Positions 24,751 through 33,116 of a stretch of 45,415 bases of DNA are shown one piece after another. Each line of letters opens with the position of its first letter. The stretch's first letter is position 1. Source of the stretch: Clostridiales bacterium DTU089 (lineage in GTDB: Bacteria; Bacillota; Clostridia; Oscillospirales; Acutalibacteraceae). The notes under the pieces are model-generated. The model was not told where the DNA came from. It was given only the letters and a program-made list of their open reading frames with translations, and searched no databases. The stretch covers positions 10,402-55,816 of the forward strand of contig LFSB01000011.1 in NCBI GenBank assembly GCA_001513045.1. Reading direction: 5' to 3'. A program made the position numbers and the translations under genes.

Positions 24751-25683
24751 TTACAGCTTCTTTTCGGCTCTGTCCTTTATGTAGGTTGAGGTGGACGGAA
24801 TTACAAATTTTGCACCCTTTTCGATTATCTCCATTGTGCTTTCCGTGGTGTAATGCGTCTCTCCGTCCACATTTACGGCTGCCGGAACAGCACTCTTTAT
24901 GCTGATTTTTTTACCGCGCTTAAATGTGGTGATATCCCACGAGAGATGCCTTCCCGCTTTGTATTCGTTAATGAGTCCGAGCAGCTTTATTCTTGAAACC
25001 GCCTTGCGAACCACTACAAAATCAAGCAGCCCGTCATCCGGAAGCGCAAGCGGAGCCGCCATATATCCGCCGCCGTACCAACGTGAGTTACCCGCCACGC
25101 AGAACAGAACGTCTGCCGAAAACGGCTCATCATCATCTATTTTAATTGTGAAATGACTTTTCATCTTACCTATGAAGCAGCTCAGGAGTGCCGCCGTATA
25201 AGCCGCCTCGCCGTTGAGAAGCGGAAGCTTTTTAAACGATGCCTGAGAGGCGCAAACCTCGGCGTCCAGACCCATTGAGCACTGGTTTATTGCTATCTCG
25301 TTGCCGCACTTGATAACATCAAGCTCTATCGCCGTGCCGTTGACCTGCGCGTCTATATCGCAAAACTGCTCCCGTGTTCCGAAAAGACGGACAAAGTCAT
25401 TTCCGGAGCCGAGCGGGATTGAAGCAAGCTCCACATTCTTATAGCCGTAGGTTCCGTTGACCGCCTCATAAAGCGTGCCGTCGCCGCCGCAGGCGTATAT
25501 GCGCACATCCTCCCCTGTCTGGGCGAGCTTTTTTGAGTATTCCAAAGCGTCTCCCGGCGCACTCGTGAGATGTATGGTGTAATCGAGCTTATACTTTTCG
25601 GCGCATCGCTCAATCTGCGGACCTATGAGCGCCGCTGTTTTGCCCTTGCCCGCCATGGGGTTTATAATAAAAACATGCTTCAT
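24751..25683 (-). CDS. Diacylglycerol kinase family lipid kinase (YegS/BmrU type)
   Basis: A 310-residue lipid kinase. IINPMAGKGKT (residues 6-16), GGDGT (66-70, the catalytic ATP-binding motif), ASIPLGSGNDFVR and INQCSMGLDAEV follow the DAGK catalytic domain. WYGGGYMAAPLALPDDGLLDF is the accessory-domain strand block. The family phosphorylates diacylglycerol or related lipids with ATP at the membrane surface. The length is standard. The ATG at 25683 follows a GAGGGGA site. It is monocistronic and convergent with the secreted protein gene. The exact lipid is unknown. Confidence 0.9.
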   Translation of the reverse strand: MKHVFIINPMAGKGKTAALIGPQIERCAEKYKLDYTIHLTSAPGDALEYSKKLAQTGEDVRIYACGGDGTLYEAVNGTYGYKNVELASIPLGSGNDFVRLFGTREQFCDIDAQVNGTAIELDVIKCGNEIAINQCSMGLDAEVCASQASFKKLPLLNGEAAYTAALLSCFIGKMKSHFTIKIDDDEPFSADVLFCVAGNSRWYGGGYMAAPLALPDDGLLDFVVVRKAVSRIKLLGLINEYKAGRHLSWDITTFKRGKKISIKSAVPAAVNVDGETHYTTESTMEIIEKGAKFVIPSTSTYIKDRAEKKL

Positions 25684-25824
25684 TCTGCAAATCCCCTCTC
25701 ATTATTTGAGCTTATTTTATCACACCTGTTTTAATTTTACAATTAAAAATGACATGCCGGTGTATAATTTACAAATTTGTAAAATTTACATGCCCGTAAA
25801 GGGGCGTTTTTGCTTTTTATTCGG

Positions 25825-25853
25825 TTGAATTTTTTTATTATCTGTGTTATACT
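25825..25853 (+). promoter_or_regulatory. Promoter of the pyrB-like gene
   Basis: TTGAAT (25825-25830) and TATACT (25848-25853) are 17 bases apart. Only about 32 bases of untranslated leader follow, too short for a PyrR attenuator, and no pyr attenuator structure is visible. Confidence 0.8.
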
Positions 25854-25891
25854 TACACGGATTATAGTATTCTGAAACGGGGAGCTGCAAA

Positions 25892-26968
25892 ATGGAAGTC
25901 AAAAAGCTTATAAATCTGTCCGAGCTTTCGCGCGAGGAGCTTATGGATATCATCAAGCTTTCGGGTGTTATCCGTGACAATTCGGCGTACTACATGGACG
26001 ATTGCCACGGCAAAATCATGGCGACGCTCTTTTATGAGCCGTCGACCCGAACCCAGATGTCCTTCCAGACCGCCATGCTGCGTCTCGGCGGTAAAATAAT
26101 AGGCTTCGACAATCCGCAGAATTCATCCGTTTCAAAGGGCGAAAGCCTCAAGGACACAATCCGTGTCATGAGCGGCTATGCGGATATTATTGTAATACGC
26201 CATCCGCTTGAGGGTGCGGCTTACGCCGCCTCGCTTTATTCAAAATGTCCCGTAATCAACGCCGGAGACGGCGGACATCTCCATCCGACGCAGACCCTTA
26301 CAGACGTCGTTACGCTGTGGTATGAGCGCCATCATCTTTCAAACCAGACCATCGGCTGCTGCGGAGATATGAAAAACGGAAGAACCGTGCACTCTCTTAT
26401 CCGCTGCCTTTCCTCGTATAAGGGAAACCGCTTCGTTTTCATCTCCACACCGGAGCTTCAGATGCCGGACTACATAACCGAGGAGCTGACCGAAAAGGGT
26501 GTGGAATTCAGCTTTTCCAACAGTCTTGAGGAATCCATTCCCGAGCTTGACATGCTCTATATGACACGCATTCAGCGTGAGCGCTTCCCCTCTCAGGAGG
26601 AATACGAGCGTCAAAAGGGCGTTTTCGTGCTTGATGAGGCCAAGCTGTCCCTTGCAAAGGATGACCTTGTTGTGATGCATCCGCTGCCCAGAGTGGACGA
26701 AATAGCGGTCGAGGTTGACGATGACCCGCGGGCGAAATACTTCGAGCAGGCAGAGTACGGAATATACGCAAGAATGTCACTGATTATCAAAATGATAAAA
26801 GGCTCATCAAAGAAAGAGCTTCCGGAGGTTCCTGAGTCCACACACGATTTCAAATGCGGGAATCCCCGCTGCATAACACAGACCGAGCAATATCTCCCCT
26901 CACTCTTTGACGAAAGAGGTGACGAGCTTGTCTGCAGATATTGTGAACACACCTTCGTACAACATTAA
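25892..26968 (+). CDS. pyrB: Aspartate carbamoyltransferase with PyrI-like zinc knuckle
   Basis: A 358-residue protein. Residues 1-~305 are a full ATCase catalytic chain: EPSTRTQMSF (51-55 is STRTQ where most have STRTR), SSVSKGESLKD, HPTQTLTD, TRIQRERF and HPLPRVDEI. It joins carbamoyl phosphate to aspartate in pyrimidine synthesis. The last ~40 residues carry Cys322, Cys327, Cys348 and Cys351 (C-x4-C ... C-x2-C, with RCITQTE and CRYCEH), matching the zinc domain of the separate regulatory chain PyrI but without its nucleotide-binding domain. No pyrI or other pyr gene is adjacent. The 3' end overlaps the FMN reductase gene. Confidence 0.93.
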   Translation: MEVKKLINLSELSREELMDIIKLSGVIRDNSAYYMDDCHGKIMATLFYEPSTRTQMSFQTAMLRLGGKIIGFDNPQNSSVSKGESLKDTIRVMSGYADIIVIRHPLEGAAYAASLYSKCPVINAGDGGHLHPTQTLTDVVTLWYERHHLSNQTIGCCGDMKNGRTVHSLIRCLSSYKGNRFVFISTPELQMPDYITEELTEKGVEFSFSNSLEESIPELDMLYMTRIQRERFPSQEEYERQKGVFVLDEAKLSLAKDDLVVMHPLPRVDEIAVEVDDDPRAKYFEQAEYGIYARMSLIIKMIKGSSKKELPEVPESTHDFKCGNPRCITQTEQYLPSLFDERGDELVCRYCEHTFVQH

Positions 26969-27539
26969 GAACGCGCTGGTAATCTATGCCTCACCGCGAA
27001 GCAACGGTGCAACGCGCGCGATGCTCAATGCGTTCCTTTCGGGTATTCCCGGGAACGTCAGCGTGAAAACAGTTGACGTGTATGCTTTGAATCCCTCGCC
27101 GTGTGTTGCATGCAACCGCTGTGAAACCGACTTTTCCGATAAGCCGTTGTGCGCTTATAACGACCTGGATGAATTTTTTGAAGACTTTGAACGCTCCGGG
27201 CTTGTAATTATTGCAACACCTGCGTATAACGCCTCGTTCCCCGCTCCTCTCAAGGCGCTTTTTGACAGATTCCAGCGCTACTATTCGGCATATTTTGCTC
27301 TCGGACGAATTCAGCCCTTAAAGAGCCACCGCAACGCCGTTCTGCTTGTAAGTGCGGGTCATGACGGAAAATACGCACTTGAGGTCATGACGCACCAATG
27401 TGAATCCTCTTTTTCCGTAATGAACACAACGCTTACCGGCTGTGTGCTTGCCGCGGATACCGACCTGCATGAGATATCGGACTCCGTTATCAGCGAAGCA
27501 ACGGCTCTCGCTCAAAAAGTATCAAAGGAAGTGTTTTAA
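26928..27539 (+). CDS. NADPH-dependent FMN reductase / flavodoxin-fold protein
   Basis: A protein of about 203 residues with a flavodoxin fold of the FMN-reductase type. ALVIYASPRSNGATRAML is the FMN-phosphate loop, and IIATPAYNASFPAPLKALFDRFQRYY is the dimer and flavin-covering segment. CVACNRC (near residue 50) is the Cys motif common in the IsfI/WrbA-like Clostridial branch that may bind an iron-sulfur cluster. The start is uncertain: TTG 26928 has AAAGAGGTG eight bases upstream, and lies inside the pyrB-like gene. It is followed directly by thioredoxin, so a shared redox role is likely. Confidence 0.82.
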   Translation: MSADIVNTPSYNIKNALVIYASPRSNGATRAMLNAFLSGIPGNVSVKTVDVYALNPSPCVACNRCETDFSDKPLCAYNDLDEFFEDFERSGLVIIATPAYNASFPAPLKALFDRFQRYYSAYFALGRIQPLKSHRNAVLLVSAGHDGKYALEVMTHQCESSFSVMNTTLTGCVLAADTDLHEISDSVISEATALAQKVSKEVF

Positions 27540-27860
27540 ATGCCGGATATAATTAACTCCGCGACATTCCCACAGGAGGTTCTGCAATCGGACAAGCCCG
27601 TGCTTGTTGACTTTTTTGCCGACTGGTGCGGTCCGTGCAAAATGGTTGCTCCCATTCTTGAGGAGATTTCTCTTGAGAACGCAGACACCTTGAAAATTTG
27701 CAAAATAAATGTTGATGATTCACCCGATATTGCCGGAATGTTCGGTATAATGAGCATACCCACGCTCATGCTTTTCAAAGACGGCAAAGAGGTTGAGCGA
27801 ATAGTAGGAGCTTATCCCAAGGATGAAATAATGGCTTTTTTAAACAAGGAGGCTTTTTAA
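27540..27860 (+). CDS. Thioredoxin
   Basis: A 106-residue thioredoxin with active site WCGPCK (Cys30 and Cys33), cis-Pro IPTLMLF near residue 75 and the usual core strands. It reduces protein disulfides in the cytoplasm, with electrons from thioredoxin reductase. The ATG follows the FMN reductase stop directly, and its stop shares a base with the next ATG, so the three genes are translationally coupled. No thioredoxin reductase gene is in the window. The symbol trxA is withheld because genomes of this group hold several copies. Confidence 0.95.
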   Translation: MPDIINSATFPQEVLQSDKPVLVDFFADWCGPCKMVAPILEEISLENADTLKICKINVDDSPDIAGMFGIMSIPTLMLFKDGKEVERIVGAYPKDEIMAFLNKEAF

Positions 27861-28609
27861 TGGCAAAGGTAATTGCTCACCGCGGCGCAAGCAAGGTGTG
27901 TCCGCAAAACACCATTCCCGCATTCAAAAAGGCTGTGGAAATGGGGGCGGACGGCTTTGAGAATGATGTGCATCTGACCAAGGACGGTCGCATAGTCGTG
28001 TGCCACAACTACAATATTGATGACACCTCAAACGGCTCGGGTTACATAAATGACCTGACCTTCGACGAGCTTCGCTCATACGATTTCGGCTCTTATTTTT
28101 CCGCCGATTTTGCCGGTACACAAATCCCCACGCTTGAGGAGTTTCTTGATGTTGCGCGCGACGGCGATATTGAAGTTATCAATATCGAAATAAAGGGTCC
28201 GCGTGACGGCAATCTTGAGATTGTTAAAAAAACAATAGACATGGTTAAGGATTTCGGGCTTTTCGACAGACTGCTTATTTCAAGCTTTGACGATAAATCC
28301 CTGCTCGCATGCAAACAAATCGACCCGCGCACACAGACAGGGCTTCTGTACTCCCCCGACAGCCCCATCATTGAGCGGATATTCGATGACCAGCTCGGCT
28401 TTGCCGAAAGTCTCGGCTGCGATGCAGTCCATCCGCTGTTTTTCTATGTTGACGAGGATTATGTGGCGGACAGCCACAAGCGCGGAATGAAGGTCAACCC
28501 CTGGACAACGGACACCGAAATGATAATCAACGGCATGCTTGACTGCGGATGTGACGGGCTTATAACCGACTATCCGGACCTTGCGCGCAAAATAATTGCC
28601 GAGAGATAA
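27860..28609 (+). CDS. Glycerophosphodiester phosphodiesterase (GlpQ-like)
   Basis: A 249-residue cytosolic GDPD. IAHRGASKVCPQNTIPAF (catalytic His and Arg), FENDVHLTKDG (metal-binding Glu/Asp), VVCHNYNIDDTSNG (second His) and INIEIKGP follow the family closely, and the C-terminal DGLITDYPD is canonical. It splits glycerophosphodiesters to glycerol-3-phosphate and an alcohol. Its start overlaps the thioredoxin stop by one base, so it is coupled. It is a more typical GlpQ than the one at 14429. The link with pyrB and thioredoxin genes is probably operon convenience. Confidence 0.93.
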   Translation: MAKVIAHRGASKVCPQNTIPAFKKAVEMGADGFENDVHLTKDGRIVVCHNYNIDDTSNGSGYINDLTFDELRSYDFGSYFSADFAGTQIPTLEEFLDVARDGDIEVINIEIKGPRDGNLEIVKKTIDMVKDFGLFDRLLISSFDDKSLLACKQIDPRTQTGLLYSPDSPIIERIFDDQLGFAESLGCDAVHPLFFYVDEDYVADSHKRGMKVNPWTTDTEMIINGMLDCGCDGLITDYPDLARKIIAER

Positions 28610-28684
28610 TCTGCGCTTACAATTGTTTCCTCTTGCAGCGTACGACGCTGTTGTGATACTATAAATATATACTGCTTATACTCC

Positions 28685-28777
28685 GGTGCCGATAAAAAAG
28701 GTACCCGAATAAAGAAAGGGCAGCGATACAGTACACCCCTTGCCGTCTTTCGGCATATTGTGTGATTCCGGTATCGC
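28685..28777 (+). promoter_or_regulatory. Structured 5' leader of the PPC-repeat gene
   Basis: Three stems are visible before ATG 28790: GGTGCC (28685-28690) with GGTACC (28700-28705), TGCCG (28741-28745) with CGGCA (28751-28755), and an enclosing stem GCGATAC (28723-28729) with GTATCGC (28771-28777) that ends just before the GGTGA binding site. Leader-level control is possible. No known class was recognised and no clear promoter was found in the 180-base gap. Confidence 0.35.
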
Positions 28778-28789
28778 ATGGTGATTTTT

Positions 28790-30583
28790 ATGAGGCGAAA
28801 AGCATTGCGTTTCCTGCTTATTCTCTGTGCTGTTGCGGCGCTCGGAGCGTCCGCCTGTGTCTCGGCGTCCGCCGTTGACGCAAAGGTGGTATCCGCACCG
28901 TCAACGATGATTGTCAACACTCCGGTAAGCGGAGCGCTGACCTCTGAAACCGATTACGAGGAATACGTGTTTTCACTCACACAGCCCGGAGTGGTTCAGC
29001 TCTCATTTGCACATTCAACAATTGAGCAGAACGCCTCAATCGGCTGGAAAATCACACTTTATGAGCAATACAGCCCCGACGGACTCGGCATCACGCTTGA
29101 ATACCGTGAAATAACCTATAATTTCTCTGGCTGGAGCGATGAGATGAGCCTTTCAAACAATGTAGGCCTCATGCCCGGCAATTACAAGGTGAAAATCGAA
29201 GCCGCCCAGAATTTCACGGGCTATGAATACACCTTTAATGTCAAATTCACACCCTCAACCGAATGGGAGGACGAGTTTAACGACTCCTTCAGCCGCTATA
29301 CCGAGCTTACCATTGACCCCGACGCCTCTTCACCCGAAAACGGAGCGGCAAGAATTTTCGGCTCCTCCTCACAACGCAACGACGGAACCTCCGACAGCGA
29401 CTATTTTATGTTCGAGCTCGATTCGGACAAGGAGGTAAATGTCACCTTCTCGCATGAAAACCTTTCAACCGAAAGAATGGTCGGATGGAAAATTTCAGTC
29501 TTTGACGAAAGCTTCAATGAAATAGCGGAGGTTGACTCCGGCTGGACCGCCACCTCCGTAAGCACAGGACCTCTCGGTCTTCCTAAAGGTCATTACTACA
29601 TTCATGTTGCTTCCCACATCTACTCCGGCTCGGACTATATGCTGCTTGTGACCGCCGCCCCCCTGTCCGGATGGGAAACAGAAATAAATGACACCGTGCT
29701 TCAGGCGAATGCTCTGCCCGCACCCGGCTCGGTTTCGGGCGCGCTTTCACCGAGGGACCTCGGCTTTGATAAGGATTATTACAAGGTCACCGTTGAGCGC
29801 GACGGCTGCTTCACCCTGAAATTCAGTCACGCCAACCTCGGCGAGGTCAAGGCAGGCTGGAACATCGTGCTTATGGACGAGAACAGCGTAGCGATACACA
29901 AAATGGTGTCCTATTGGAATGTCGCCGAAATTACGTCACCGAAAATCGGTCTTCCCGCCGGCACCTACTACATACGCATAGACAGCGACAGCCGCTCCTT
30001 CAACTCCGAAAAGTACCTTCTGACATGTGACTTCCTTGAGGCGGATGACTGGGAGACGGAAAACAACAACTCTCCCGTCGAGGCGGATGCCCTTGTGCTC
30101 AACAAGTCATATAACGGAACCTTAATAGAAAACGACGTTGAATACGATAAGGACTATTACAAGTTCACTATTTCCGGTTACTCCGATGTAAGGCTGATGT
30201 TTATGCACCAGAACCTGAATCTCAAGCAGGAGGGCTGGGTAATAAGCATTCTCAACGACAACTCCGAAAACTTTATAACCGTATCCTCCTCGTGGGACCA
30301 GCCCCTGACCTACTCAAAAACAATAACGCTCTCCCCCGGCACATACTATATATGCGTTGATACGGGCATGTACTACAACTCTGCGACCTATTCGCTTACG
30401 CTCGTTGATATCACTCCTCCCGTAACCGGGCAGTCGGTCAAATCGTCCGCAAACGAACCCGAGGAGATAGTATATACAACGCCGGTTGAGCCATCTCCGG
30501 CATCGGGACTTTCCCCGGCGTGCCGCGTATGCCCTGCTTGCGTAACAGCTCTCCCTCCCGAAAAAGACGAGAGCATAAAATAA
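28790..30583 (+). CDS. Secreted protein with four PPC-like beta repeats
   Basis: A 597-residue exported protein with a signal peptide (FLLILCAVAALGASACVSASA). Four repeats of about 105-115 residues follow. Each has a D-x-DYYKF or DYEEYVF start, an F-x-H-x-N/T strand pair, GW-x-I, and ends in GLPAGTYYIRI-type strands, matching bacterial pre-peptidase C-terminal (PPC) domains. PPC domains are extracellular binding modules, usually next to proteases, but no catalytic domain is present. The C-terminus has three Cys (PACRVCPACV), with no sortase motif or membrane anchor. ATG 28790 has GGTGA upstream. The zinc-type ABC importer genes begin 39 bases later on the same strand. Confidence 0.82.
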   Translation: MRRKALRFLLILCAVAALGASACVSASAVDAKVVSAPSTMIVNTPVSGALTSETDYEEYVFSLTQPGVVQLSFAHSTIEQNASIGWKITLYEQYSPDGLGITLEYREITYNFSGWSDEMSLSNNVGLMPGNYKVKIEAAQNFTGYEYTFNVKFTPSTEWEDEFNDSFSRYTELTIDPDASSPENGAARIFGSSSQRNDGTSDSDYFMFELDSDKEVNVTFSHENLSTERMVGWKISVFDESFNEIAEVDSGWTATSVSTGPLGLPKGHYYIHVASHIYSGSDYMLLVTAAPLSGWETEINDTVLQANALPAPGSVSGALSPRDLGFDKDYYKVTVERDGCFTLKFSHANLGEVKAGWNIVLMDENSVAIHKMVSYWNVAEITSPKIGLPAGTYYIRIDSDSRSFNSEKYLLTCDFLEADDWETENNNSPVEADALVLNKSYNGTLIENDVEYDKDYYKFTISGYSDVRLMFMHQNLNLKQEGWVISILNDNSENFITVSSSWDQPLTYSKTITLSPGTYYICVDTGMYYNSATYSLTLVDITPPVTGQSVKSSANEPEEIVYTTPVEPSPASGLSPACRVCPACVTALPPEKDESIK

Positions 30584-30622
30584 TACAGAATTTTACCGAT
30601 TTCTAAAGGAATGGACATAAAC

Positions 30623-31522
30623 ATGAAACGCTTTTTTTGCATCCTGCTCTGTATTTCCCTTTTATTTCTCTCCTCCTGCGCCTCTGGAAATACAAAAAAC
30701 AGCACAGATATAGTTGCATCATTTTATCCGGTATATATTTTCACCATCAACCTCACCGACGGCGTTGAAAACGTGAGCGTTTCAAACATGAGTGAGCAGA
30801 ACACCTCCGGCTGTCTGCACGACTATCAGCTGACGACAAAAGATATGAAGCTGCTCAGCAATGCGGATTTGTTCGTCATGAACGGGGCGGGAATGGAGAA
30901 CGGCTTCATTTCAAAGGTACTCGAACAGTTCCCCAAGCTGAAAACCGTTGACTCCTCGGAGAATATTCCCGTAATTCACGAGGGTGACCTTTTGCCGCAC
31001 TCAGACCAAACCCATTCCAACTCTCATATATGGATGTCAATCGACAACGCTATAATACAGGTCAACAACATCGCCTCCTCGCTTAAAACACTGCTCCCGG
31101 AAAGCACAGATAAAATCGAAGCCAACCGCGCCGCGTACGTTGCAAGGCTCTCGGCTCTCATAGCCGAGCTTGAGCCGATGGCTGAAAAAATACACACAAA
31201 GCCGATAATCACCTTCCATGAGGCCTACGATTATCTCGCATCGGAGTTTTCATTGAATGTAATCGAAAGCATAGAAAGTGATGAAGGCGGAGACCCCACA
31301 ACGGCCAAGCTTGCCGAGCTTACAAAAACCATACTTGACAACGGCGTTACCGCCCTGTTCGTTGAGCCGGCATATTCCGGCTCGGCAGCTACCACTCTTG
31401 CCAATGAAACAGGTGCAAAAATTTATACTCTTAACCCGATTACAAGCGGCGAGAAGCTTCTCACCGCCTATGAGGATATTATGCGCGCAAACTTCAACAC
31501 TCTCGTGGAGGCGATTGGCTGA
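30623..31522 (+). CDS. Zinc/manganese ABC transporter substrate-binding lipoprotein
   Basis: A 299-residue lipoprotein of the ZnuA/TroA family. The signal ends at lipobox LSSC (Cys about 19). Metal ligands are visible as His in CLHDYQLT, His in NSHIWMS, His in ITFHEAYDY and an acidic residue near VEPAYSG. A short His-rich loop (HSDQTHSNSH) precedes the second ligand, favouring zinc. It captures the metal outside the membrane and passes it to the permease. ATG 30623 is chosen for a proper signal; ATG 30611 lies against the AAAGGA site. It overlaps the ATPase gene by one base. Confidence 0.92.
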   Translation: MKRFFCILLCISLLFLSSCASGNTKNSTDIVASFYPVYIFTINLTDGVENVSVSNMSEQNTSGCLHDYQLTTKDMKLLSNADLFVMNGAGMENGFISKVLEQFPKLKTVDSSENIPVIHEGDLLPHSDQTHSNSHIWMSIDNAIIQVNNIASSLKTLLPESTDKIEANRAAYVARLSALIAELEPMAEKIHTKPIITFHEAYDYLASEFSLNVIESIESDEGGDPTTAKLAELTKTILDNGVTALFVEPAYSGSAATTLANETGAKIYTLNPITSGEKLLTAYEDIMRANFNTLVEAIG

Positions 31523-32262
31523 TGGCAGAGGCAAACGGCTGCGGACTGTGTAAAATCAAAGTAAACAACATATCCGTAAAAAAGGGCTCGGACGTTTTGC
31601 TCCGGGACGTCTCCTTTGAACTCCACTGCGGTGAGCTTACTGCGCTCATAGGTGTAAACGGAGCCGGAAAAACCACTCTGCTGCGCGCAATACTCGGCGA
31701 AATACACCACTCCGGAAACGTAACCTATGAATCACATGACGGCAAAACCCTCGAACGTGTCACCATAGGCTATGTTCCGCAATTCCTTGACTTTGACCGC
31801 AGCACGCCGGTCAGCGTCAGGGACTTTTTGCTTTGCGGAAGGACGGGTGAGCCGGTATGTCTGCGCCGACCCAAGGCTCTTTGCGCCGAGGTTGAAAAGG
31901 CGCTGGCGGCTGTCGGAGCCGCCGAGCTTGCGTCACGGCGTCTGGGCGAGCTTTCGGGCGGAGAAATGCAGCGAGTCATGCTTGCAAGCGCCCTCTACCC
32001 CGTACCGGAGCTTTTGATACTCGATGAGCCGGTTTCCGGAGTTGATACTCTCGGCTCCGAGCGCTTTTACGAGAGCATATCCGAGCTTCGCAAAAACTAT
32101 CACATGTCCATTGTCATGGTCTCACACGACCTTCAGCTTGTCCGCCGTCACGCCGATAAGGTTCTGCTGATAAACCGTCAGGTGCTGTGTCACGGCGATG
32201 TCGATTACGTATACTCATCAAAGGAATTCCGCACCGCCTTCACCGGCGGAGCGCTTGAATAG
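31522..32262 (+). CDS. Zinc/manganese ABC transporter ATP-binding protein
   Basis: A 246-residue ABC ATPase of the ZnuC group. Walker A GVNGAGKTT, Q-loop VPQFLDF, signature LSGGE, Walker B LLILDEP and H-loop VSHD are all intact, so it should be active. It drives metal import through the adjacent permease. The start overlaps the binding-protein stop by one base. The N-terminus carries GCGLCKIKV, a Cys pair before the first strand that ZnuC proteins do not usually have. No Zur box was recognised upstream of the operon. Confidence 0.93.
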   Translation: MAEANGCGLCKIKVNNISVKKGSDVLLRDVSFELHCGELTALIGVNGAGKTTLLRAILGEIHHSGNVTYESHDGKTLERVTIGYVPQFLDFDRSTPVSVRDFLLCGRTGEPVCLRRPKALCAEVEKALAAVGAAELASRRLGELSGGEMQRVMLASALYPVPELLILDEPVSGVDTLGSERFYESISELRKNYHMSIVMVSHDLQLVRRHADKVLLINRQVLCHGDVDYVYSSKEFRTAFTGGALE

Positions 32263-32271
32263 GGAGGACTT

Positions 32272-33105
32272 ATGAACACCTTGTATTCAATTTTAGACTC
32301 CCTGCTGCCGTTCGACTGGCTCGGCTATAATTTCATGAAGAATGCCTTCATTGCAATCCTGCTTATAGCTCCCCTGCTGGGTATACTCGGCACCATGGCG
32401 GTAAACAATAAAATGGCGTTCTTTTCCGACGCGCTCGGACATTCCGCGCTTACGGGCGTAGCTCTCGGCGTTGTGCTCGGCGTTGAAAACGAGATAATCT
32501 CGATGGTCGCCTTCGGAGTGCTGCTTGCACTTATCATAGCGAAGGTGAAAAAAGCAAAAACCGCGTCCTCGGACACGGTAATAAGCGTTTTTTCCTCGGC
32601 ATCCATAGCGCTCGGACTGGTCATTCTTTCAGCCGGAGGCGGCTTTCAGAAATATTCGCAGTACCTAATAGGTGATATCCTCAGCATATCCGCGTCCGAA
32701 ATCGCCATGCTGGCAGCAGCATTTGTCGCGGTAATTGCGGTATGGGCGCTTATCTTCAACAAGCTGCTCTTGCTCAGCATTAACCGCGAGCTCGCCGCCA
32801 GCCGCGGAGTGAAAACCTCACTTATAGAAAACATTTTCGTCGTGCTCGTTGCGGTAGTGGTTATGCTCTCTATAAAATGGATAGGCGTACTGCTTATAAA
32901 TTCGCTGCTCATTCTTCCCGCGGCAGCTGCGCGCAACGTTGCAAGAAATTCGCGCCAATATCTTGCGTTTTCGGTACTGATTTCGCTCGTATGCGGAATT
33001 TCCGGACTTATCTTTGCGTATTACGCGGACACCTCGGCGGGCGCGACAATCGTACTGATATGCTCCGCGGTATTCTTTATCACATATCTTTTCAGGCGCA
33101 AATAA
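32272..33105 (+). CDS. Zinc/manganese ABC transporter permease
   Basis: A 277-residue membrane protein of the ZnuB/MntB family with about eight hydrophobic helices. Family features are FFSDALGHSALTGVALG near residue 45 and VLLINSLLILPAAAAR near 205. It forms the membrane channel of the importer with the two proteins encoded upstream. GGGAGG lies just before ATG 32272. The three transporter genes plus DUF2156 are tightly spaced and probably form one transcript, possibly with the PPC-repeat gene. Confidence 0.93.
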   Translation: MNTLYSILDSLLPFDWLGYNFMKNAFIAILLIAPLLGILGTMAVNNKMAFFSDALGHSALTGVALGVVLGVENEIISMVAFGVLLALIIAKVKKAKTASSDTVISVFSSASIALGLVILSAGGGFQKYSQYLIGDILSISASEIAMLAAAFVAVIAVWALIFNKLLLLSINRELAASRGVKTSLIENIFVVLVAVVVMLSIKWIGVLLINSLLILPAAAARNVARNSRQYLAFSVLISLVCGISGLIFAYYADTSAGATIVLICSAVFFITYLFRRK

Positions 33106-33116
33106 TCGGAGGTTTT

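Noticed and set aside
25791-25815. Small GCCC/GGGC hairpin with T-rich end before pyrB
   Set aside because: Only four pairs, placed before the promoter of pyrB; too weak to call a terminator or attenuator.
32877-33116. 80-residue N-terminal extension of the DUF2156 frame
   Set aside because: It overlaps the zinc permease in another frame, and GGAGG sits just before ATG 33117.
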